From: Sipunculus nudus
Taxonomy: Eukaryota; Annelida; Sipuncula; Golfingiida; Sipunculidae
NCBI GenBank assembly: GCA_026874595.1
Contig: CM049306.1
Span: forward strand, 2,308,019 to 2,372,018
DNA: 64,000 nt
Direction: 5' to 3'
Shown: piece after piece, positions 29,001 through 41,000 of the stretch
Layout of the letters: each line of letters starts with the position of its first letter
How positions within the stretch are numbered: position 1 is the first letter of the stretch
The notes under the pieces: model-generated
What the model saw: only the letters and a program-made list of their open reading frames with translations
Database searches by the model: none
What the model was told of the DNA's origin: nothing
Translations under genes and position numbers: made by a program

Positions 29001-32000
29001 AATAGTGGGGGGGGGGGGGATGATTATATTGACCATCCCCCCTTGCCTAAAAGTCGGGGGGGGGGGGGGGGGGTTATATACCCCCACCCCGCTATAAAGG
29101 AATGGTCCTTTGTCATATGGTTTATAAAAAAAAATAATGTGGTGATTCTTATTACCTCCATAATGAAATGGACTAGTGATATGTCTTTGCCCTAACCCTC
29201 TACAAATGTTCAGAAAAACATTTTTCACCTGTCACGCTTTTTCAGGAGGGTGTTATCCACGCTGAACCCCATTTCCATTATATCGCATGTTAAGGAACTG
29301 TACTCTGTCAAAAGGAAGTAAAGATTTTAAATTCAAGCACGGCACACATGTCCACATGAATATTTTAATAGGGAGCACTTTTCCATTGAGTGGACACAGA
29401 GAGCTGAGACCCTTTACACGATCAACGTTTTATAGTTTTAAAAGTATGTTGATTTTTATACATTCAGAAGTATCTTTCCATGATAACCATGGTTTTAATA
29501 ATTTGGCCTATTCATGGATTGTTTGAAAAATGTTTTTTCAAAAGGAAGCCTGGGGGGATTGCACACACTACTAAGGGTCCTAAATCTCTTGGGGACTTTG
29601 AAAACCCCTGCCAGAATCTACTTATCAGTCCTTCGTTCATACTAGCACGTTTCATGAAAAAACATTGTCATGGTTCAGAAATACGGTTTCACCAGGCGAG
29701 TGGCAGAACAACTGCATACGAATGGGCGGCTTCAACTCGGGAACAAAGGAATAGTCCCTTATAATTATTCCTTTGTGATTATGGCACTTAAGAAAAAAAT
29801 ATATTTTGGTGATTCTGATTACCTCCAAAAATGTAATGGATTACAGATGCAGTTTTACTCTACCCCTCTACAAATTTTCAGCAAAATCTGTATATTACAT
29901 TTTTACATAAATTTGCTGAAAGACAATGGATCAAACAAAGGCTGAAGTTGTTTCTTTGCTAAACGCTTTCATCAAAATATATAAACTTGCTCTCTTTTTA
30001 TCTGGGAGAGTTGTCAATTTTGCATCAGACCTGCTCATTCCATGAAAATTTACAGTACTTAAACCAAAAATTTGATACTGTTGGAACATATTTTTCTGGG
30101 CCTGTCTTTTTCATAATGGCAGCTATATGTTTTGCGTACAAGAGACTTCAACCACATATGCATGTGTATACAAATAACGAATGTGTCTGTTAAAATGCCT
30201 TAGACTAAATACCTTCAACTGACTAAACTGAATAAACATCGTGTTTCACGATGTTTCCTGAACTTAAACTAATACAAAGCATCTTTCATATAATTTCATG
30301 GTAGAATGCTTCTTTATACAATCGCTATATCTACGATATTTCCCAAGCAATGAAGCTGTCGGAGCTATGTTGTTTATCGGAAAAAAAACTTCTCACTTAA
30401 AAATTGGTACACCCTGTATATGCCTCACATCTCTTTCCAAAATTGATTTTTTTGTGTGATTTTTGGAATAGAATAATTTTTCTTTCTATGTTGATATTTT
30501 GGGGGGAGGGTGTTCCTGCAGAATTCTAGCAGAAGTAATCTTGATATCATATAAGTGAAAAACATGAAAAAAGTTCCTGCAAAAACCTTAGTATTGAAAT
30601 ATGCATTTAGTTCCTATCAGCTCATTACAAAAATTTGCATCAGATAGAGCCGTGGATTTTCCATGGGTGCAGCTAGTACAATTATTAATTGCCACTGTAC
30701 TCTTACAACGTTTATAGCACGTCTGTAAAAATTCATCACCTACCTTCTACCTTTTCATATGAGTAAATTCCAGGATTTTTCCAAGAATGTTGGGAGCCAG
30801 ATTTTATAAGCCCCCTTTTTATTCATTTTTTCTGTACCTTTTATAGGTTGGGAGTAAACTGACACTGAAAATCTGAAAAATTTATGCTTTTTGATCCCTG
30901 TGGCCTTGAAAAATGGGTCAAGGTCTATGAAACTGAGTAAAAGTAATTGACTACAATTAACTAAATAACACACCTACACCAAATATGCTTACCAAACTAC
31001 TTACCTGTTTATCCATCTCCCTCCTGAAAACATTTACTGGTATATCCAGCTCAGCAAACACAAACCCCAGCTTAGCGCCCTCTACTGTCTGTATGCCAAT
31101 CCGTGGCTTGTCTGCAATGACAAAGGATGAGCCAAGTTAATATGTAGTTACAGGTGTACACTATTTTCCCTACATTTCTAAGTGATAACACACTGTTTAT
31201 ACCACACCAGATAACAGCAGACAATGTGTATTAACGCAAGCATTAATGATTAACCACTTGGGTTATGCAACTGAAAAACTGAACAAATTTAAAAAACAAT
31301 TAAAATTCATAACACAATGGCAGCACTTTTACCATTGTTAGTAACATCTTCAAGAATTGACTGGCCTTATATACGACTGATGAGCTGAAACTCAAGATGA
31401 TTTTACCTTGATATAAAATTAGAACTTGTAGGTCTAACTGATCTGAGTTTTGGCTTGCAAATGGCCAGCCCAACAAAATAGTCACAATCATAAGCCAATG
31501 TTGATGGACAGATGTTAAGTTTTTAACACTGCATGCCAATTGATAACATATAAACAATCTTAATTATGTATTACATATTACCAGTTTGGCAATAACAATA
31601 ATTTTTCACTTCATTTTTTAGTAATTATATGCATTGTGTACACTAATAAAATCAAAGTCTTGTTCTATACTTAAAATCTTGCCAGGAATTAAACATTTAA
31701 TGCATCACTTGTACACCTACAACTGTACACCTTTCAACATTCACATTCTGAAACCTCAAAGATTCAAATCTTATCACATCTTTACTAAGTCTGGATGAAC
31801 TTGGCTACCTCCTGAGGGTCCTGGTGAACTTGGCTAACTCCTGAGGGTCCTGGTGAACTTGGCTAACTCCTGGGGGTCCTGATGAACTTGGCTAACTCCT
31901 GAGGGTCCTGGTGAACTTGGATAACTCCTGAGGGTCCTGGTGAACTTGGCTAACTCCTGAGGGTCCTGGTGAACTTGGCTAACTCCTGAGAGTCCTGGTG

Positions 32001-35000
32001 AACTTGGCTATAACTCCTGAGGGTCCTGGTGAACTTGGATAACTCCTGGGGGTCCTGATGAACTTGGCTAACTCCTGAGGGTCCTGGTGAACGAGGCTAG
32101 CTCCTGAGAGTCCTGGTGAACTTGGCTATAACTCCTGAGGGTCCTGGTGAACTTGGCTAACTCCTGAGAGTCCTGGTGAACTTGGCTATAACTCCTGAGG
32201 GTCCTGGTGAACTTGGCTAATTCCTGAGGGTCCTGGTGAACTTTGCTAACTCCTGAGGGTCCTGGTGAACTTGGCTAACTCCTGGGGGTCCTGATGAATT
32301 TGGCTGACTCCTGAGGGTCCTGGTGAACTTGGCTAACTCCTTGGGGTCCTGATGAATTTTGCTGACTCCTGAGGGTCCTGGTGAACTTGGCTAACTCCTG
32401 GGTGTCCTGATGAATTTGGCTAACTCCTGAGGGTCCTGGTGAACTTGGCTAACTCCTGGGGGTCCTGATGAATTTGGCTGACTCCTGAGGGTCCTGGTGA
32501 ACTTGGCTAACTCCTGGGGGTCCTGATGAATTTGGCTGACTTCTGAGGGTCCTGGTGAACTTGGCTAACTCCTGGGGGTCTTGATAAACTTGGTTAACTC
32601 CTGAGAGTCCTGGTGAACTTGGATAACTCCTGAGGGTCCTGGTGAATTGGGCTAACTCCTGAGGGTCCTGGTGAACTTGGCTAACTCCTGAGAGTCCTGG
32701 TAAACTTGGCTATAACTCCTGAGGGTCCTGGTGAACTTGGCTAACTCCTGGGGGTCCTGATGAACTTGGCTAACTCCTAAGGGTCCTGGTGAACGAGGCT
32801 AACTCCTGAGAGTCCTGGTCAACTTGGCTATAACTCCTGAGGGTCCTGGTGAACTTGGCTAACTCCTTGGGGTCCTGATGAACTTGGCTAACTCCTGAGG
32901 GTCCTGGTGAATGAGGCTAACTCCTGAGGGTCCTGGTGAACTTGGCTAACTACTGAGAGTCCTGGTGAACTTGGCTATAACTCCTGAGGGTCCTGGTGAA
33001 CTTGGCTATAACTCCTGAGGGTCCTGGTGAACTTGGCTATAACTCCTGGGGGTCCTGATGAATTTGGCTAACTCCTGAGGGTCCTGGTGAACTTGGCTAA
33101 CTCCTGAGGGTCCTGGTGAACTTGGCTAACTCCTGAGGGTCCTGGTGAACTTGGCTAACTCCTAAAGGTCCTGATGAACTTGGCTTACTTCTGAGGGTCC
33201 TGGTGAACTTGGCTAACTCCTGAGGGTCCTGCACCTTAACATGGGGCTTTATGATATCCTGTAAGACACTTACCATAACATTTGACGATCTGGACGACAT
33301 TCCTATCATCGATCACCTGACTGACCTTTACTCGAGTCTCCTGAGGTTTCTGTACAGTCCACCTACAACAGACAAAAATGTCAAACATTCACAGGATATT
33401 CTATTCATCAAACACATTTGAAACTATTCTGAAATTTGTCAGTAACAAACTAGACTTAACATAGCTTCATGATCATGGCAGACTCAAACTAGATATGTGT
33501 AGTAGTTGTACAACTACCTGGATACCCCTGTCAGGAACAATACCCCCCCCCCCCCCACATATGGTTTTTTATGGTGTGCCCAATGCAACACTTCCGTATC
33601 ACACCTGTGTCATCCCTGTTCAAGTGTAGTGACTGAGTCAGCCCTGTGTTATCCCAGTTCATGTGTAGCCATTGAATACCCCTGTGTCATTCCTCTTCAT
33701 GTGAGTCAGGGATGAGTCAGTCACTACACGACTGACCCCTGTGTCATCCCTGTTCATGTGTAGTGACTGACTCACCCCTGTGTCATCCCTGTTCATGTGT
33801 AGTGACTGACTCACCCCTGTGTCATCCCTGTTAGTGTGTAATGACTGACTGACCCCTGTGTGATCCCTGTTCATGTGTAGTGACTGACTCACCCCTGTGT
33901 CACCCCTGTTAGTGTGTAGTGACTGACTCACCCCTGTGTCATCCCTGTTCATGTGTTGTGACTGAATCACCCCTGTGTCATCCTTGTTCATGTGTAGTGA
34001 CTGACTGACCCCTGTGTCATCCCTGTTCACGTGTAGTGACTGACTCACCCCTGTGTCATCCTTGTTCATGTGTAGTGACCAACTCACCCCTGTGTCATCC
34101 CTGTTCATGTGTAGTGACTGACTCACTCCTGTGTCATCCCAGTTCATGTGTAGTGACTGACTCACTGCTGTGTCATCCCTGTAAGTGTGTAGTGACTGAC
34201 TCAACCCTGTGTCATCCCTGTTAGTCTGTAATGACTGACTGACCCCTGTGTGATCCCTGTTAGTGTGTAGTGACTGACTGACCCCTGTGTCATCCCTGTT
34301 AGTGTGTAGTGACTGACTCACCCCTGTGTCATCCCTGTTCATGTGTAGTGACTGACTCACCCCTGTGTCATCCCTGTTAGTGTGTAGTGACTGACTCACC
34401 CCTGTGTCACCCCTGTTAGTGTGTAGTGACTGACTCACCCCTGTGTCACCCCTGTTAGTGTGTAGCGACTGACTCACCCCTGTGTCACCCCTGTTAGTGT
34501 GTAGTGACTGACTGACCCCTGTGTCATCCCTGTTCATGTGAAGTGACTGACTGACCCCTGTGTGATCCCTGTTCATGTGTAGTGACTGACTCACCCCTGT
34601 GTCACCCCTGTTAGTGTGTAGTGACTGACTCACCCCTGTGTCATCCCTGTTCATGTGTAGTGACTGAATCACCCCTGTGTCATCCTTGTTCATGTGTAGT
34701 GACTGACTGACCCCTGTGTCATCCCTGTTCACGTGTAGTGACTGACTCACCCCTGTGTCATCCTTGTTCATGTGTAGTGACCAACTCACCCCTGTGTCAT
34801 CCAAGTTCATGTGTAGTGACTGACTCACTGCTGTGTCATCCCTGTAAGTGTGTAGTGACTGACTCAACCCTGTGTCATCCCTGTTAGTCTGTAATGACTG
34901 ACTGACCCCTGTGTGATCCCTGTAAGTGTGTAGTGACTGACTGACCCCTGTGTCATCCCTGTTAGTGTGTAGTGACTGACTGACCCCTGTGTCATCCCTG

Positions 35001-38000
35001 TTCATGTGTAGTGACTGACTCACCCCTGTGTCATCCCTGTTAGTGTGTAGTGACTGACTCACCCCTGTGTCACCCCTGTTAGTGTGTAGCGACTGACTCA
35101 CCCCTGTGTCACCCCTGTTAGTGTGTAGTGACTGACTGACCCCTGTGTCATCCTTGTTCATGAGTAGTGACTGACTCACCCCTGTGTCATCCCTGTTCCT
35201 GTGTAGTGACTGACTCACCCCTGTGTCATCCCTGTTCATGTGTAGTGCCTAACTCACCCCTGTGTCATCCCAGTTCATGTGTAGTGACTGACTCACCACT
35301 GTGTCATCCCTGTTCATGTGTAGTGACTGACTCTCAGTTCATGTGTAGTGACTGACTCACTGCTGTGTCATCCCTGTAAGTGTGTAGTGACTGACTCAAC
35401 CCTGTGTCATCCCTGTTAGTCTGTAATGACTGACTGACCCCTGTGTGATCCCTGTTAGTGTGTAGTGACTCACTGACCCCTGTGTCATCCCTGTTAGGGT
35501 GTAGTGACTGACTCACCCCTGTGTCATCCCTGTTCATGTGTAGTGAATGACTCACCCCTGTGTCATCCCTGTTAGTGTGTAGTGACTGACTCACCCCTGT
35601 GTCACCCCTGTTAGTGTGTAGCGACTGACTCACCCCTGTGTCACCCCTGTTAGTGTGTAGTGACTGACTGACCCCTGTGTCATCCTTGTTCATGTGTAGT
35701 GACTGACTCACCCCTGTGTCATCCCTGTTCATGTGTAGTGACTGACTCACCGCCTAACTCACCCCTGTGTCATCCCAGTTCATGTGTAGTGACTGACTCA
35801 CCGCTGTGTCATCCCTGTTCATGTGTAGTGACTGACTCACCCCTGTGTCATCCCTGTTCATGTGGAGTGACTGACTCACTCCTGTGTCATCCCTGTTCAT
35901 GTGTAGTGACTGACTCACCCCTGTGTCATCCCTGTTCATGTGTAGTGACTGACTAACCCCTTTATCATCCTTGTTCATGTGTAGTGACAGACTCACCCCT
36001 GTGTCATCCATGTTAGTGTGTAGTGACTGACTCACCCCTGTGTCACCCCTGTTAGTCTGTAATGACTGACTGACCCCTGTGTCATCCTTGTTCCTGTGTA
36101 GTGACTGACTCACCCCTGTGTCATCCCTGTTAGTGTGTAGTGACTGACTTACCCCTGTGTCATCCCTGTATCATCCCTGTTAGTGTGTATTGACTGTCTA
36201 ACCCCTGTGTCATCCCTATTCATGTGTAGTGACCTTGTGTCATCCCTTTTCATGTGTAGTGACTGACTCATCCCTGTGTCATCACTGTTCATGTGTAGTG
36301 ACTGACTCATCCCTGTGTCATCCTTGTTCATGTGTATTGACTGACTCACCCCTGTGTCATCCTTGTTCATGTGTAGTGACTGACTGACCCCTGTGTCATC
36401 CCTGTTAGTGTGTAGTGACTGACTGACCCCTGTGTCATCCCTGTTCATGTATAGTGACTGACTGACCCCTGTATCATCCCTGTCCATGTGTAGTGACTGA
36501 CTCACCCCTGTGTCACCCCTGTTAGTGTGTAGTGACTGACTCACCCCTGTGTCATCCCTGTTCATGTGTAGTGACTGAATCACCCCTGTGTCATCCTTGT
36601 TCATGTGTAGTGACTGACTGACCCCTGTGTCATCCTTGTTCATGTGTAGTGACTGACTCACCCCTGTGTCATCTCAGTTCATGTGTAGTGACTGACTCAC
36701 TGCTGTGTCATCCCTGTAAGTGTGTAGTGACTGACTCAACCCTGTGTCATCCCTGTTAGTCTGTAATGACTGACTGACCCCTGTGTGATCCCTGTTAGTG
36801 TGTAGTGACTGACTGACCCCTGTGTCATCCCTGTTAGGGTGTAGTGACTGACTCACCGCTGTGTCATCCCTGTTCATGTGTAGTGACTGACTCACCCCTG
36901 TGTCATCCCTGTTCATGTGTAGTGACTGACTCACTCCTGTGTCATCCCTGTTCATGTGTAGTGACTGACTCACCCCTGTGTCATCCCTGTTCATGTGTAG
37001 TGACTGACTAACCCCTTTATCATCCTTGTTCATGTGTAGTGACCGACTCACCCCTGTGTCATCCCTGTTAGTGTGTAGTGACTGACTCACCCCTGTGTCA
37101 CCCCTGTTAGTCTGTAATGACTGACTGACCCCTGTGTCATCCTTGTTCCTGTGTAGTGACTGACTCACCCCTGTGTCATCCCTGTTAGTGTGTAGTGACT
37201 GACCTACCCCTGTGTCATCCCTGTTCATGTGTACTGACTGACTCACCCCTGTGTCGTCCTTGTTCATGTGCAGTGACTAACTCACCCCTGTGTCATCCCT
37301 ATTTATGTGTAGTGACTGACTCACCCCTGTGTCATCCCTGTTAGTGTGTAGTGACTGACTCACCCCTGTGTCATCCTTGTTCATGTGTAGTGACTGACTC
37401 ACCCCTGTGTCATCCCTGTTCATGTGTAGTGACTGACTCACCCCTGTGTCATCCTTGTTCATGTGTAGTGACTGACTCACCCCTGTGTCATCCCTGTTAG
37501 TGTGTAGTGACTGACTGACCCCTGTGTCATCCTTGTCCATGTGTAGTGACTGACTCACCCTGTTTCATCCCTGTTAGTGTGTAGTGACAGACTCATCCCC
37601 TGTATCATCCCTGTATCATCCCTGTTAGTGTGTATTGACTTTCTAACCCTTGTGTCATCCCTATTCATGTGTAGTGACCTTGTGTCATCCCTTTTCATGT
37701 GTAGTGACTGACTCATCCCTGTGTCATCACTGTTCATGTGTAGTGACTGACTCATCCCTGTGTCATCCTTGTTCATGTGTAGTGACTGACTGACCCCTGT
37801 GTCATCCCTGTTCATGTGTAGTGACTGACTGACCCCTGTGTCATCCCTGTTAGTGTGTAGTGACTGACTGACCCCTGTGTCATCCCTGTTCATGTATAGT
37901 GACTGACTGACCCCTGTATCATCCCTGTTTGCGTGTAGTGACTGACTCACCCCTATATCATCCCTGTTAGTGTGTATTGACTGTCTAACCCCAGTGTCAT

Positions 38001-41000
38001 CCCTGTTAGTGTGTAGTGACCTTGTGTCATCCCTTTTCACGTGTAGTGACTGACTCACCCCTGTGTCATCCTTGTTCATGTGTAGTGACTGACTAACCTC
38101 TGTGTCATCCCTGTTAGTGTGTAGTGACTGACTGACCCCTGTATCATCCCTGTTAGTGTGTATTGACTGTCTAACCCCAGTGTCATCCCTGTTAGTGTGT
38201 AGTGACCCTGTGTCATCCCTGTTCATGTGTAGTGACTGACTCACCCCTGGGTCATCCCTGTTAGTGTGTAGTGACTGACTCACCCCTGTGTCATCCCTGT
38301 TAGTGTGTAGTGACTGACTAACCTCTGTGTCATCCCTGTTAGTGTGTATTGACTAACCCCAGTGTCATCCCTGTTAGTGTGTAGTGACCCTGTGTCATCC
38401 CTTTTCACATGTAGTGACTGACTCACCCCTGGGTCATCCCTGTTCATGTGTAGTGACTGACTCACCCCTGTGTCATCCCTGTTCATGTGTAGTGACTGAC
38501 TCACCCCTGTGTCATTCCTGTTAGTGTGTAGTGACTGACTAACCCATGTTTTATCCCTGTTCATGTGTAGTGACTGACTCACCCCTGTGTCATCCCTGTT
38601 CATGTGTAGTGACTGACTCACCCCTGTGTCATCCTTGTTCATGTGTAGTGACTGACCAACCCATGTTTTATCCCTGTTCATGTGTATTGACTGACTCACC
38701 CCTGTGTCATTCCTGCTCGTGTGTAGTGACTGACTCACCCCTGTGTCATTCCTGTTAGTGTGTAGTGACTGACTAACCCATGTTTTATCCCTGTTCATGT
38801 GAAATGACTGACTCACCCCTGTGTCATCCTTGTTCATGTGTAGTGACTGACTCACCCCTGTGTCATCCCTGTTCATGTATAGTGACTGACTCACCCCTGT
38901 GTCATCCTTGTTCATGTGTAGTGACTGACTCACCCCTGTCTCATCCCTGTTCATGTGAAGTGACTGACTAACCCCTGTGTCATCCCTTGTTCATGTGTAG
39001 TGACCAACTCACCCCTGTGTCATCCCTGTTCATGTATAGTGACTGACTCACCCCTGTGTCATCCCAGTTCATGTGTAGTGACTGACTCACTGCTGTGTCA
39101 TCCCTGTTCATGTGTAGTGACTGACTGACCCCTGTGTCATCCCTGTTCATGTATAGTGACTGACTGACCCCTGTATCATCCCTGTTTGCGTGTAGTGACT
39201 GACTCACCCCTATATCATCCCTGTTAGTGTGTATTGACTGTCTAACCCCAGTGTCATCCCTGTTAGTGTGTAGTGACCTTGTGTCATCCCTTTTCACGTG
39301 TAGTGACTGACTCACCCCTGTGTCATCCTTGTTCATGTGTAGTGACTGACTAACCTCTGTGTCATCCCTGTTAGTGTGTAGTGACTGACTGACCCCTGTA
39401 TCATCCCTGTTAGTGTGTATTGACTGTCTAACCCCAGTGTCATCCCTGTTAGTGTGTAGTGACCCTGTGTCATCCCTGTTCATGTGTAGTGACTGACTCA
39501 CCCCTGGGTCATCCCTGTTAGTGTGTAGTGACTGACTCACCCCTGTGTCATCCCTGTTAGTGTGTAGTGACTGACTAACCTCTGTGTCATCCCTGTTAGT
39601 GTGTATTGACTAACCCCAGTGTCATCCCTGTTAGTGTGTAGTGACCCTGTGTCATCCCTTTTCACATGTAGTGACTGACTCACCCCTGGGTCATCCCTGT
39701 TCATGTGTAGTGACTGACTCACCCCTGTGTCATCCCTGTTCATGTGTAGTGACTGACTCACCCCTGTGTCATTCCTGTTAGTGTGTAGTGACTGACTAAC
39801 CCATGTTTTATCCCTGTTCATGTGTAGTGACTGACTCACCCCTGTGTCATCCCTGTTCATGTGTAGTGACTGACTCACCCCTGTGTCATCCTTGTTCATG
39901 TGTAGTGACTGACCAACCCATGTTTTATCCCTGTTCATGTGTATTGACTGACTCACCCCTGTGTCATTCCTGCTCGTGTGTAGTGACTGACTCACCCCTG
40001 TGTCATTCCTGTTAGTGTGTAGTGACTGACTAACCCATGTTTTATCCCTGTTCATGTGAAATGACTGACTCACCCCTGTGTCATCCTTGTTCATGTGTAG
40101 TGACTGACTCACCCCTGTGTCATCCCTGTTCATGTATAGTGACTGACTCACCCCTGTGTCATCCTTGTTCATGTGTAGTGACTGACTCACCCCTGTCTCA
40201 TCCCTGTTCATGTGAAGTGACTGACTAACCCCTGTGTCATCCCTTGTTCATGTGTAGTGACCAACTCACCCCTGTGTCATCCCTGTTCATGTATAGTGAC
40301 TGACTCACCCCTGTGTCATCCCAGTTCATGTGTAGTGACTGACTCACTGCTGTGTCATCCCTGTTCATGTGTAGTGACTGACTCAACCCTGTGTCATCCC
40401 TGTTCATGTGTAGTGACTGACTCACCCCTGTGTCATCCCTGTTAGTGTGTAGTGACTGACTCACCCCTGTGTCATCCTTGTTCATGTGTAGTGACTGACT
40501 CACCCCTGTGTCATTCCTGTTAGTGTGTAGTGACTGACTCACCCCTGTGTCATTCCTGTTAGTGTGTAGTGACTGACTAACCCATGTTTTATCCCTGTTC
40601 ATGTGAAGTGACTAACTCACCCCTGTGTCATCCCTGTTAGTGTGTAGTGACAGACTCACCCCTGTGTCATCCTTGTTCATGTGTAGTGACTGACTCACCC
40701 CTGTGTCATTCCTGTTAGTGTGTAGTGACTGACTCACCCCTGTGTCATCCTTGTTCATGTGTAGTGACTGACTCACCCCTGTGTCATCCCTGTTAGTGTG
40801 TAGTGACTGACTCACCCCTGTGTCATCCCTGTTCATGTGTAGTGACTGACTCACCCCTGTGTCATCTTTGTTCTTGTGTAGTGACTGACTCACCCCTGTG
40901 TCATCCTTGTTCATGTGTAGTGACTGACTCACCCCTGTGTCATCCCTGTTCATGTGTAGTGACTGACTCACCCCTGTGTCATCCTTGTTCATGTGTAGTG

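Noticed and set aside
33259-33274. 15-bp intron between GTAAGTG and CTTACAG after exon 2, continuing as DIIKPHVKVQDPQELAK
   Set aside because: The intron would be too short to splice. Using the GTAAGTG donor with the acceptor of exon 3 gives the correct phase.
33659-35239. 526-codon open frame of the same repeat
   Set aside because: Same array and same reason; no splice or homology support.
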